In this document: piece by piece, positions 35,348 through 43,943 of the stretch
Position numbering within the stretch: position 1 is the stretch's first letter
Layout: each line of letters starts with the position of its first letter
Source of the DNA: Aquidulcibacter sp.
GTDB lineage: Bacteria > Pseudomonadota > Alphaproteobacteria > Caulobacterales > Aquidulcibacteraceae
Direction of reading: 5' to 3'
NCBI GenBank assembly: GCA_027532555.1
Contig: JAPZTJ010000031.1
Location: 1-64,000 of the forward strand
Length of the DNA stretch: 64,000 nt
Translations under genes and position numbers: made by a program
Notes under the pieces: model-generated
Database searches by the model: none
What the model saw: the letters and a program-made list of their open reading frames with translations, nothing else
Told to the model about the DNA's origin: nothing

Positions 35348-35548
35348 TTACAGCCCGTAGGGCGTCCAAAGTTTCACGCGAATTGCATCGCCTGTAGCGA
35401 GCACCGACGTTCCACGGTTTTGACGGATATATTTGGATTTGTGCGACATCAAACGGTGACGCTTGCCCACAACACCATGCATAACTTTGCCGGTAGCCGT
35501 GATCTTGAAGCGCTTTTTAACGCCACTCTTAGTCTTCAGTTTCGGCAT
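35348..35548 (-). CDS. rpmI: 50S ribosomal protein L35
   Basis: The 66-residue protein shows the L35 pattern [20 protein letters not shown], then [20 protein letters not shown] 35548 with AGGAGAG just upstream is the family start; the frame extends farther but without similarity. It forms an operon with rplT. Translational control by L20 is known in other bacteria; no operator was recognised here. Confidence 0.97.
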   Translation of the reverse strand: MPKLKTKSGVKKRFKITATGKVMHGVVGKRHRLMSHKSKYIRQNRGTSVLATGDAIRVKLWTPYGL

Positions 35549-35863
35549 TTCGCTCTCCTGTGCTATGATGCACGGACTTGTTTTCATAAAGAATTCAAGT
35601 CAGCTAAAATAACCGCCACGGCATGCCGTTTCGCCGGACGATCAGATGGGACGTGCGATCTAATCTAAGAGCGCGCAAAAAACAAGGGATTGGACTGAGT
35701 CTAAGCCTGATAGGCAACACCCAAAACCACCAGCCCCTGCAATCATATAAAGACATGTTTATATCTTTCCTTGCCTTTTGTCGAAGCCTCGGTTAGAAGC
35801 CGCCTTCTTAGGCCCTGTGCGCGAAGGTCGCTGGCGCAGGCATCGACTCTTCGAGGACTTTTC

Positions 35864-37255
35864 ATGACTGACTATATCGTAGCCGACATCGGCTTGGCTG
35901 ACTGGGGCCGCAAGGAATTGGCAATTGCAGAGACCGAAATGCCGGGATTGATGGCAACGCGCGCTGAATTTGGCCCAGGTAAGGTTTTGAAAGGCGCCCG
36001 CATTGCTGGTTGCTTGCACATGACGATCCAAACCGGCGTCTTGATTGAGACCTTGACCGCTTTGGGTGCTGACGTTCGCTGGTCTTCCTGCAACATCTAT
36101 TCAACCCAAGACCAAGCTGCCGCTGCAATTGCTGCTGCTGGCGTGCCGGTTTTCGCGATCAAAGGCGAAACGCTTTTGCAATATTGGGAATATGTCCACA
36201 AAATCTTTGAATGGTCCGATGGCGGCTATCCAAACCTGATCTTGGACGATGGTGGCGATGCAACCTTGTTGTGCGTCTTGGGCCCCAAGGCTGAAAAAGA
36301 CCCCAGCATCTTGAACAACCCACAGAACGAAGAAGAAGAAGCGCTCTACGCGGTGATGAAGCGTTATCTGGTCGAAAAGCCAGGCTTCTATTCGGCGATC
36401 CGCGATGCCATCAAGGGTGTGTCGGAAGAAACCACCACGGGCGTGCACCGTCTGTATCAAATGGCTGAGCGTGGCGATTTGCCTTTCCCAGGCATCAATG
36501 TGAACGACAGCGTGACCAAGTCGAAGTTCGACAACCTTTATGGCTGTAAGGAATCTTTGGTCGACGGCATCCGCCGTGGCACCGACGTGATGATGGCTGG
36601 TAAAGTCGCTATGGTTGCAGGCTTTGGTGACGTGGGCAAAGGCTCTGCCGCTTCGCTTCGCAATGCAGGCTGCCGCGTGATGATTTCCGAAATCGACCCC
36701 ATCTGCGCGCTGCAAGCCGCGATGGAAGGCTATGAAGTCGTCACCATGGAAGATGCCGCACCTCGTGCAGACATTTTCGTGACCGCAACCGGTAACCTCG
36801 ACGTTCTGACGCTCGACCACATGCGCGCGATGAAAGATCGCGCCATTGTCTGCAACATCGGCCACTTCGACAGCGAAATCCAAGTCGCAGCACTTCGGAA
36901 CTACAAGTGGCACAATGTGAAGCCACAGGTCGATGAAGTCGAATTCCCAGACGGCAAGCGCATCATCGTGTTGTCGGAAGGTCGCTTGGTCAATCTGGGC
37001 AATGGCACTGGTCACCCAAGCTTCGTGATGTCGGCTTCTTTCACCAACCAAACCTTGGCTCAAATCGAGTTGCATACCAACCGCGATAAGTATGAGAACC
37101 AAGTCTATGTGTTGCCAAAGCACCTCGACGAAAAGGTTGCCATGTTGCACCTCGAAAAAGTTGGTGCCAAGCTGACGAAACTGACCAAGGCCCAGTCGGA
37201 CTACATCAGCGTTCCAGAATCCGGCCCATTCAAGCCGAATACTTATCGTTATTGA
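35864..37255 (+). CDS. ahcY: Adenosylhomocysteinase
   Basis: AhcY splits S-adenosylhomocysteine to adenosine and homocysteine, clearing the product of methyltransferases. The 463-residue protein has [25 protein letters not shown]-like substrate contacts replaced in context by the bacterial form, [17 protein letters not shown], the NAD-binding motif [17 protein letters not shown] (about residues 247-263) and the C-terminal KPNTYRY signature. ATG 35864 is the family start. No SAH or SAM riboswitch could be recognised in the leader. A strong terminator follows at 37313. Confidence 0.97.
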   Translation: MTDYIVADIGLADWGRKELAIAETEMPGLMATRAEFGPGKVLKGARIAGCLHMTIQTGVLIETLTALGADVRWSSCNIYSTQDQAAAAIAAAGVPVFAIKGETLLQYWEYVHKIFEWSDGGYPNLILDDGGDATLLCVLGPKAEKDPSILNNPQNEEEEALYAVMKRYLVEKPGFYSAIRDAIKGVSEETTTGVHRLYQMAERGDLPFPGINVNDSVTKSKFDNLYGCKESLVDGIRRGTDVMMAGKVAMVAGFGDVGKGSAASLRNAGCRVMISEIDPICALQAAMEGYEVVTMEDAAPRADIFVTATGNLDVLTLDHMRAMKDRAIVCNIGHFDSEIQVAALRNYKWHNVKPQVDEVEFPDGKRIIVLSEGRLVNLGNGTGHPSFVMSASFTNQTLAQIELHTNRDKYENQVYVLPKHLDEKVAMLHLEKVGAKLTKLTKAQSDYISVPESGPFKPNTYRY

Positions 37256-37312
37256 TGCTGCACCCAGGCAATTGCCCGGCGCAAATCATGGGGCAATCGG
37301 GGGATTGCAAGG

Positions 37313-37348
37313 CGGCGGCGCAGGTTTCTGCGCCGCCGTTTTCTTGTT
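37313..37348 (+). terminator. Rho-independent terminator after ahcY
   Basis: CGGCGGCGCAG (37313-37323) pairs perfectly with CTGCGCCGCCG (37328-37338), four-base loop, followed by TTTTCTTGTTT. It may also serve the convergent transglycosylase gene that ends at 37364. Confidence 0.9.
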
Positions 37349-37363
37349 TGGGTGACGCTTGGC

Positions 37364-38737
37364 CTACCAAGTCATTTTGACTGGTGGCGGACCTTTGTAA
37401 TTGGGGTCGGACGCTGACGGTGGTGGCGGTACAATTGTGCTGGGGGTCGAAACCGATGTTGTAACGGGGGGCTGGCTGGCCTGCACTTCGGCCCGGATGG
37501 CGGCCAAAGCGCTGACCGACGCATAGCCATCGGCAACTTTCCCGCGGCTCTTCTGATAGGCCTGCAAAGCTGCCCGCGTGCGCGGACCGGCTTGGCCATC
37601 CGGTGTGCCGACATCAAAGCCTAGGCCATTGAGCAATTTCTGTAACTCAGTCGCCCCTGCCCGACCAACGGGCGGGTCATCGGTCGGCCAACGGGTTGGC
37701 ATTTGGCCACGCCCAGCGATTTGATCGGCCAAAAGCGCGACGGACAAGGCATAAGCATCAGCCGCATTATAGGTACGGATCGCGCCATAGTTCACGCCCA
37801 CCAGAAACGCCGCACCCCGAGCGCCTGCGGGTGCCAAGAGCCGGACTTCCCATGTATCATTGTCGACTGGGGCGGCTTGGCCGTCCGGCAGATCAGCGGC
37901 AACCGGATTGACGCCTAAGGCCTTCCAGAACGACAGAGGTCGGCGAACACCGTCAGCGAGGCTCCAATCAAAATCTGCGGGTACGCTTACTTCGACGCCC
38001 CAGCGCTCTCCCGCTTGCCATCCCGCGCGCTCCAGATAGTTTTGTGTGGAGGCCAAGGCGTCGATTGGGTTGGACCAGATATCGCGTTTGCCATCGCGAT
38101 CGCCGTCGATCGCGCGGCTTAGAAAAGAGCTCGGCATGAATTGGGTGTGCCCCATGGCACCCGCCCAAGAACCGATTAGATCGCTTCGGGTTGCCTCTCC
38201 GCGCTCTAGAATGTCAAATACCGCCAGCAATTCGGATTCACCCAAGGCAGTCCGGCGACCTGTGTAGGCCAAGGTAGCCAAGGAGCGAACCACATCGGAG
38301 GAACCCTTATTGCCGCCAAAACTGCTTTCTAAGCCCCAAATGGCAATGGCAAACTCAAGCGGCACGCCCGTGCGCTCCACAATTGGGGCCAACGCCTCTT
38401 TACGAGCGGCATAGGCGGCGCGGCCCTGTTCAATCCTATTTTGCGAAACAGCCCCGGCCATATAGGTCCAAATCGGGCGGACAAATTCGGGTTGGCTTTC
38501 GTTGAGCCGCTTCACCTCGCCATTGGGCGAGATATTGGCCAAGGTGGCATCGACAATGGCGGGCTGCTTTTTTCCGATTAGGACAGCACGCGTCGCAAAG
38601 TCAGTGCGCCATGCATCAAACTCGGCCGAGCCAGAGGAGGTGAAGGGCGGCGGCACATAGGCCAGCGGCTCTTGCGCGCCAGCCAAGGTTGAAGCTGCAA
38701 CAGCCAAAGCTGCCAAACTGAAGGTTCGAGCCATCAT
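37364..38737 (-). CDS. Lytic murein transglycosylase (MltB-type) with peptidoglycan-binding domain
   Basis: The 457-residue protein starts with a signal peptide (FSLAALAVAASTLAGA) and has an SLT_2/MltB catalytic domain (residues about 35-330). The catalytic Glu is in AIWGLESSFGGNKG, followed by GAMGHTQFMPSSFLSRAID. A PG_binding_1 repeat (about 360-415, LQKLLNGLGFDVGTPDGQAG) follows, and a Pro/Ser-rich tail ends the protein. It cleaves the glycan backbone to 1,6-anhydro-muropeptides in the periplasm. No lipobox Cys is seen, so it is soluble, unlike E. coli MltB. Two adjacent ATG codons could start it. Confidence 0.92.
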   Translation of the reverse strand: MMARTFSLAALAVAASTLAGAQEPLAYVPPPFTSSGSAEFDAWRTDFATRAVLIGKKQPAIVDATLANISPNGEVKRLNESQPEFVRPIWTYMAGAVSQNRIEQGRAAYAARKEALAPIVERTGVPLEFAIAIWGLESSFGGNKGSSDVVRSLATLAYTGRRTALGESELLAVFDILERGEATRSDLIGSWAGAMGHTQFMPSSFLSRAIDGDRDGKRDIWSNPIDALASTQNYLERAGWQAGERWGVEVSVPADFDWSLADGVRRPLSFWKALGVNPVAADLPDGQAAPVDNDTWEVRLLAPAGARGAAFLVGVNYGAIRTYNAADAYALSVALLADQIAGRGQMPTRWPTDDPPVGRAGATELQKLLNGLGFDVGTPDGQAGPRTRAALQAYQKSRGKVADGYASVSALAAIRAEVQASQPPVTTSVSTPSTIVPPPPSASDPNYKGPPPVKMTW

Positions 38738-38845
38738 GAAGTCAGTCTAAGTGGCTCCGGTTGAAGCCGCAATGAAGAAGATGCACGAAGTTTCATTCTG
38801 CCCTGTGCACTGCCTTGATAACACTCTAAGTAAGGCGGATAACAT

Positions 38846-40138
38846 TTGAGTGATCGAGAAGCCGGGGCAAGCGTGACAGACGAATCAAGCCAAGCGGCGG
38901 TAACGCCACCTGCAGCCCGGCCCGGCGCCATGATCTTTATTCTGGCGACTGTGGTGCTCGATATGTTGTCGATCGGCCTGATCGTGCCGATTATGCCGCG
39001 CTTGGTTGAAACCTATTTTTCCGATGTTACGTCTGCCGCCCATGCTTTTGGCTGGTCCATGACGATGTGGGCGTTGCTGCAGTTCTTTATGTCACCGATT
39101 TTGGGTGCCCTGTCAGACCAGTATGGACGCAGACCCATTATTTTGTTGGCCTGTGTCGGCTTAGGTGTTTCCTATTTTGCCACCGCCGTTGCGCCCACCT
39201 TTCTGGCGTTTTTGGCGGCACGCGTGATTTCGGGGGCTACAGCTGGCAATATTTCCGCTGCCAATGCTTATGTGGCAGATGTGACACCCCCTGCTGGGCG
39301 GGCAAAGGCATTTGGGATGCTAGGCGCCGCATTTGGTGTTGGCTTTACATTTGGCCCTGCCATGGGCGGCCTATTAGGCGCAATTGACGTTCGATTACCC
39401 CTCTACGTCGCAGGCGCTTTGTGCTTTATCAATGCGGCTTATGGGTATTTCGTATTGCCTGAGTCCCACAAGCTCGAGAATCGCACCCCGTTTAGATGGC
39501 GCAAAGCCAATCCGATTGGGGCCTTGGCTGTCTTTAAGGGCCAGCCCATGCTTTACGCCCTTATTCCGGTTTATGCCTTGTTTGCGCTGGCCCAGAATGT
39601 GTTTCCATCTAGCTTTGTTCTTTATGCGGAGCATCGGTACCATTTTGACACCATCACAACCGGTGCCACCATGGCCGCCTCATCAACCTTGATGATTTTG
39701 GCACAGCTCTTCATCGTCCAAAGGGTGGTAGGGCGCTTGGGCGAGCGGCGCTCTCTCATGGTGGCCTTGTTCTTTGGGATGAGTGGTTTTGCCTTGTACG
39801 GCTTAGCCCCGACACCAATGTGGTTTTGGGCCTCAATGCCCGTGATGACGTTGTGGGCGCTCTTCAACCCGTCCGTGCAGAGCCTGATGACCCAGCGCGT
39901 CTCCGCCAAGGCACAAGGACAATTGCAAGGTGGCCTTGCGTCGCTCATGGCTTTGATGGGAATTTTCGCACCAACACTTTACACCAGCCTGTTCGCATTA
40001 GGCGTCGCGAAGCAATTGCCCGGCGGATTGGACCTACCCGGGGCCCCGTTCCTGACAGCGTCGTTCTTTCTAGGCACTGCCCTCGTGATCGCGATCTTTG
40101 CCGTCCGCCGCAGCCCTGGAAGCGGAAAAACACAATGA
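38846..40138 (+). CDS. MFS transporter, Tet/TCR-type drug exporter family
   Basis: The 430-residue protein has twelve predicted membrane segments. The loop motif GALSDQYGRRPIILLACVGL after helix 2 and the GFVFGPAMGG-like motif C (FGVGFTFGPAMGG) are hallmarks of drug:H+ antiporters of the TetA group. The substrate cannot be read; real tetracycline resistance is not implied. TTG 38846 with AAGGCGG upstream is the longest start; GTG 38873 is an alternative. It is divergent from the transglycosylase gene with 108 bases between, and no regulator is adjacent. Confidence 0.88.
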   Translation: MSDREAGASVTDESSQAAVTPPAARPGAMIFILATVVLDMLSIGLIVPIMPRLVETYFSDVTSAAHAFGWSMTMWALLQFFMSPILGALSDQYGRRPIILLACVGLGVSYFATAVAPTFLAFLAARVISGATAGNISAANAYVADVTPPAGRAKAFGMLGAAFGVGFTFGPAMGGLLGAIDVRLPLYVAGALCFINAAYGYFVLPESHKLENRTPFRWRKANPIGALAVFKGQPMLYALIPVYALFALAQNVFPSSFVLYAEHRYHFDTITTGATMAASSTLMILAQLFIVQRVVGRLGERRSLMVALFFGMSGFALYGLAPTPMWFWASMPVMTLWALFNPSVQSLMTQRVSAKAQGQLQGGLASLMALMGIFAPTLYTSLFALGVAKQLPGGLDLPGAPFLTASFFLGTALVIAIFAVRRSPGSGKTQ

Positions 40139-40193
40139 AATGGCGCGAGGCCTCACAATAAGGTGACAATACGTCCAGCACCTTATGCGGCCT

Positions 40194-40211
40194 TCGTCAC
40201 AGGCCCGTCAT
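40194..40211 (+). promoter_or_regulatory. Possible Pho-box-like direct repeat
   Basis: TCGTCAC and CCGTCAT stand 11 bases apart start to start with a four-base spacer, the geometry of PhoB boxes (consensus CTGTCAT repeated). The second unit matches six of seven bases, the first four. It lies 53 bases before a phosphatase gene, where PhoB control would make sense. Weak match; inference. Confidence 0.3.
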
Positions 40212-40264
40212 GAGATAGTCCTAGCAATCAAACAAATCGGCCGAGTTAGTCTTCAGGGGAGTGC

Positions 40265-41728
40265 ATGATGGGACAGCGAAAATTTTTGGCAGCCAGTGTC
40301 TTGGCCATGTTGAGCCTTGCCGCACCCGCCTTCGCCCATCCAAATCACAATGCACCCGCCCCACTTGCCCCATGGCAACAAGCCTCAATTTGGCCAGATC
40401 GCATCATCACGACGTTTGAAACCGACCCAACCACCAGTTTTTCTGTCACATGGCGGACCGATGGCAGCGTTACCCAAGCTGTGGCAGAGATTGTGCTCGC
40501 TAGGCCCGATGCGCGCTTTGATCTGGGCGCGACCCGCAAGGCGGCGGACTCTGAGCCACTTGACCTCGAGACCATCAAAACCGCCGGGCAAGAACTAAAG
40601 ATGACATGGAATGCTGGGCTGGCACCTGTCACCTATCACTCGATTAACTTCGACGGCCTGCAACCAGACACACTTTATGCGTACCGCGTCGGCGGTGGCG
40701 ACGGCAAATGGAGCGAGTGGTTCCAAATCCGCACCGCGCCCAAGTCAGGCCCGATCAAGTTTCTCTATGTTGGCGATGCGCAAAATGGCGTGCTGTCGCA
40801 TTGGTCGCGCCTGATCCGCGCTGGCTACCAAAAAATGCCAGACGCGCGCTTCATCATTCACGCAGGTGATCTGGTCAATCGCGGCTCACGCGATATTGAG
40901 TGGGCCGAATGGTTCAAGGCCGTTGGCTTTATCCATGGTATGATCCCTGCCATCCCAGTTTCAGGAAACCATGAGTATGATAGCTTTGGCGTCGGGCCAG
41001 CCCAGCGCCGGTTGCTTTCCGCGATGTGGCGGCCGCAGTTCCGCTTAAGCTCGGTCGAGAGCCTGCCTGCCACCCTACGCGAGACGGTTTACAAGGTCGC
41101 CTATGGCCCGGACCTCGACATCTTCGTGCTGGACACCACGTCGGAAGATTTGGCTAGCCAAGCGGCTTGGTTGGATCAAGCCCTCACGCAGTCCAAAGCT
41201 AAATGGCGTATCGTGACCATGCACCATCCGATTTTCTCGTCCGGCCAAGGACGGGACAATCTCTCGCGGCGCAATCTTCTATTGCCGGTCTTTAGCAAAC
41301 ATAAGGTCGATCTGATCCTACAAGGCCATGATCATACGTATGCCCGTGGCACGATTGCTGAAACCGATCCGCAACGGCCTGAGCGGGCGGTTGTTGGTGG
41401 TGCAGAAGATGTTGCGATGATGTTTGTCAATTCGGTTTCAGGCCCTAAGCAATACAAATTCAAATCCACACGATGGGACGAATATGCCCCGTCGGGCGTA
41501 AGGCTTGACCGGTTTGGTGAAGGCACCCAATTCTTCCAAACCATTGAGATCAATGGTGGAACGCTTGCGTACCGTGCCTATGCCGCCACGGGTGAACTCT
41601 ATGACAGCTTTGAAATGAGCAAAGATGCCGCCGGCAAAAAGCAGGTGACCAAGGGACCAGCCGCGACGATGGAACAGCGTACCTATGGCCCCAACTTCCC
41701 CTATCGCGACTTCAAGGACCCGCAATAG
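40265..41728 (+). CDS. Secreted purple-acid-type metallophosphoesterase
   Basis: The 487-residue protein has a signal peptide (LAASVLAMLSLAAPAFA), a fibronectin-like N-terminal domain of purple acid phosphatases (residues about 40-155, VTWRTDGS and LYAYRVGGGDG) and the metallophosphoesterase domain. All five metal motifs are visible in order: VGDAQNG, IHAGDLVNRG, PVSGNHEY, TMHHPIFSSG and GHDHTYARG. It probably releases phosphate from esters in the periplasm or outside. A possible Pho box lies upstream. Convergent with a small reverse-strand gene at 41753. Confidence 0.92.
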   Translation: MMGQRKFLAASVLAMLSLAAPAFAHPNHNAPAPLAPWQQASIWPDRIITTFETDPTTSFSVTWRTDGSVTQAVAEIVLARPDARFDLGATRKAADSEPLDLETIKTAGQELKMTWNAGLAPVTYHSINFDGLQPDTLYAYRVGGGDGKWSEWFQIRTAPKSGPIKFLYVGDAQNGVLSHWSRLIRAGYQKMPDARFIIHAGDLVNRGSRDIEWAEWFKAVGFIHGMIPAIPVSGNHEYDSFGVGPAQRRLLSAMWRPQFRLSSVESLPATLRETVYKVAYGPDLDIFVLDTTSEDLASQAAWLDQALTQSKAKWRIVTMHHPIFSSGQGRDNLSRRNLLLPVFSKHKVDLILQGHDHTYARGTIAETDPQRPERAVVGGAEDVAMMFVNSVSGPKQYKFKSTRWDEYAPSGVRLDRFGEGTQFFQTIEINGGTLAYRAYAATGELYDSFEMSKDAAGKKQVTKGPAATMEQRTYGPNFPYRDFKDPQ

Positions 41729-41752
41729 TAAGGCCAACAGGTTTGTGAGAGT

Positions 41753-42079
41753 TTAAAAGCCCATACGTACGACTTGGATAATCAATGTCCAAGCGATGAG
41801 CGAGAAGACAATAGCAAAGCCAAAGCCAATCGGGCGCAAATCCCTCATGGAGTCGTCTTCTTCATAGATTTGCGCCGCAAACTCCAATTCCAGTCGCTCT
41901 TGAATGGTTTGCACCGGCGAAGGAACATGAGCGGGATCTCGCGAAAAACGCGCGGCGTTTTCAGCGGTTACCAGAACCGCATCCTGCACCTGTGCCTCGA
42001 CAGAATCCTGGACTGATGCCAAGTCAACTGCTTGAGCCTCTATCGCGTCGCGATGACCGCTTGGTTTTGCTTTGCCCAT
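41753..42079 (-). CDS. Hypothetical protein with C-terminal membrane anchor (108 aa)
   Basis: The 108-residue protein has a polar, acidic N-terminal part (residues 1-80, with VEAQVQDAVLVTAENAARF) and a single membrane segment at the end (about 85-105, IGFGFAIVFSLIAWTLIIQV). This looks like a tail-anchored protein with a cytosolic helical region. I recognise no family. It converges with the phosphatase gene, and its upstream side opens onto a 530-base stretch without a clear gene. Coding is supported by composition, length and the coherent anchor. Confidence 0.65.
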   Translation of the reverse strand: MGKAKPSGHRDAIEAQAVDLASVQDSVEAQVQDAVLVTAENAARFSRDPAHVPSPVQTIQERLELEFAAQIYEEDDSMRDLRPIGFGFAIVFSLIAWTLIIQVVRMGF

Positions 42080-42608
42080 CCCCGACCTTCCCCCATGCCC
42101 CCCTATAACCCGCGCGTATTTCCGCGCACTTAAGCCGATTAGATAAATTTGAGAGATTCATGAATAACGACTACTAACAGATCAAATAGTCCGGTGACTG
42201 ACTGAATAAAGCACCGAAGCTTTGCCAACATCATGGGGTAATGGTCTAGAATTGAGATTGCTACCGCGAGGATAGACGTCACTTTTCAGGTCATCGTGCC
42301 GATCATCATTCCATCATCCACCTAAACAGCGAGTTTTCGGCCTGCAATCGAGATTGGTTGAGATCTATGGCCTTTAACCGCCCTTTTTAAGCATCTTTGG
42401 CGCTGATGGCGAAGTAGTGCAAATTGCTTGAACTGTTGCCTATGCATCGCCAAAACAGACCATTGCCACCCAAAAAACTCCTCACCTGCAAGCAGCTCTT
42501 TCGCTAAGATTTGAATAGGATCAACAGCAAACCCCTTGAATAGAAGCGCGCTTTCACCCACTTGTGGGCGGCTAGTGGCCCGAGTTAGGTCACGAGAGGA
42601 GAAATGTG
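42080..42608. other. 530-base AT-richer stretch without a confident gene
   Basis: Between the tail-anchored protein gene and yggT I find no recognisable gene or RNA. A 79-codon reverse-strand frame opening at GTG 42561 and closing at 42322 has no ribosome site and no family I know; its product is basic toward the end (RHQRQRCLKRAVKGHRS). The stretch seems richer in A+T than its neighbours (by eye) and could be a decayed gene or an insertion scar. The right end holds the yggT promoter. Confidence 0.5.
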
Positions 42609-42890
42609 ATGGGTCCAGTTGAATGGCTTTTGAATACAGTTCTGGGTCTCTACCTCTGGGTCGTGATTGCGGGCGCGGTGATGAGCTGGCTCGTCGCTTT
42701 TGACGTGATCAATCTACGCAACCGCTTGGTCGCTACGATTTATGATACTTGCGAACGGATAACCACGCCCGTGCTCAATCCGATCCGCAAAGTGATCCCT
42801 AATTTGGGCGGTGTGGACCTATCCCCCGTTGCGCTAATCATTGGCATCCAGTTTTTGCAGAACTTCGCTGTTCCTCTCATTCCTTTCTGA
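42609..42890 (+). CDS. yggT: YggT family membrane protein
   Basis: The 93-residue protein has two membrane segments (residues about 8-28, and 65-85, LSPVALIIGIQFLQNF) and the family motif RNRLVATIYDTCERITTPVLNPIRKVIP between them, including the TxPxLxPIR pattern. The family is tied to membrane stability and division-related functions; plastid relatives are CCB3/YLMG. ATG 42609 has GGAG seven bases upstream. It precedes folD by 84 bases in the same direction. Confidence 0.9.
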   Translation: MGPVEWLLNTVLGLYLWVVIAGAVMSWLVAFDVINLRNRLVATIYDTCERITTPVLNPIRKVIPNLGGVDLSPVALIIGIQFLQNFAVPLIPF

Positions 42891-42974
42891 TCAGAACACA
42901 GCGCCCTGACCTTGTTTGGGCGGGGCCACACAGGATAGAGAAAAACCTCACAGACATTGAGGCGAGGACTTCCC

Positions 42975-43862
42975 ATGGGCGCACGGATTATTGACGGCAA
43001 AGCCATTGCAGAGGCTGTCGATCAAGAAGTGGCGCGCGACGTTGGGCGGCTGGTTCAAGCCTATGGCACACCACCCTGCCTGTGTGTGGTGCTTGTTGGC
43101 GATGACCCTGCGAGCCAAGTTTATGTACGAAATAAAGGCCGACGGACGCAAGCCAGTGGCATGGTCTCCCGCGAGATCAAACTTCCCGCCAGCGTCAGCC
43201 AAGCAGAACTTGAGAGCCAAGTCAGAGCTCTTTCGGCTGATCCAGATGTTGACGGTATCCTCGTCCAATTGCCTTTGCCGAGCGGCCTAAACAGCGATGC
43301 GGTTATTGCCTGTATTGACCCTGCCAAGGACGTAGATGGCCTAACCGAAGTTTCAGCCGGACGACTGGTTTTGGGCAGGCCGGGCCTGCGACCCTGCACG
43401 CCAACAGGCTGCGTTATCTTGGCCAAGCGCACGATAGGCGACTTAACCGGCGCTCATGTCGTCGTGGTCGGCCGCTCTATTTTGGTCGGCAAGCCTGCGG
43501 GTCTCTTGTTCTTGGCTGAAGATTGCACGGTTACGCTTGCCCACTCGCGCACACGCGACCTCGCTTCTGTCTGTCGCTCGGCCGACATTTTGGTCCCAGC
43601 CGTGGGCCGTCCAGAGATGGTCAAGGGCGCTTGGGTAAAGCCCGGCGCGACGGTGATCGATGTCGGGATCAACCGCGTCGATAATCCCGCCAAAGGCCCT
43701 GGTGCCACGCGCCTTGTTGGCGACGTCGCCTATGCGGAAGCGTCTGAAGTTGCCGGTGCCATTACGCCGGTGCCAGGTGGCGTTGGGCCGATGACTATTG
43801 CCTGCCTCCTTCAAAACACCTTGCAGGCTGCTTCTGCCCGACGTGGTTGGGCATTGGGCTAA
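42975..43862 (+). CDS. folD: Bifunctional methylene-THF dehydrogenase / methenyl-THF cyclohydrolase
   Basis: FolD interconverts methylene-, methenyl- and formyl-tetrahydrofolate using NADP. The 295-residue protein has the family features: [20 protein letters not shown] (the YxxxK motif with Tyr and Lys), [43 protein letters not shown] and the C-terminal [21 protein letters not shown] 42975 is supported by GAGG upstream and by the [10 protein letters not shown] start. It stands between yggT and a GH97 gene on the same strand. Confidence 0.96.
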   Translation: MGARIIDGKAIAEAVDQEVARDVGRLVQAYGTPPCLCVVLVGDDPASQVYVRNKGRRTQASGMVSREIKLPASVSQAELESQVRALSADPDVDGILVQLPLPSGLNSDAVIACIDPAKDVDGLTEVSAGRLVLGRPGLRPCTPTGCVILAKRTIGDLTGAHVVVVGRSILVGKPAGLLFLAEDCTVTLAHSRTRDLASVCRSADILVPAVGRPEMVKGAWVKPGATVIDVGINRVDNPAKGPGATRLVGDVAYAEASEVAGAITPVPGGVGPMTIACLLQNTLQAASARRGWALG

Positions 43863-43943
43863 TCACAACAGCCAGTCCCGCTTGCCAGAATAAGCCAATG
43901 TGCGACAACGCAGTGGCGGAGGTCTGTCTCTGGGGGAACCATC

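Noticed and set aside
35790-35863. Possible SAH or SAM riboswitch before ahcY
   Set aside because: Short complementary stretches occur, but none of the consensus cores of known SAH/SAM riboswitches could be matched by eye.
36101-37150. 349-codon open frame antisense to ahcY
   Set aside because: It has no ribosome site or recognisable family and lies wholly opposite a highly conserved gene; long antisense frames are common opposite such codon use.
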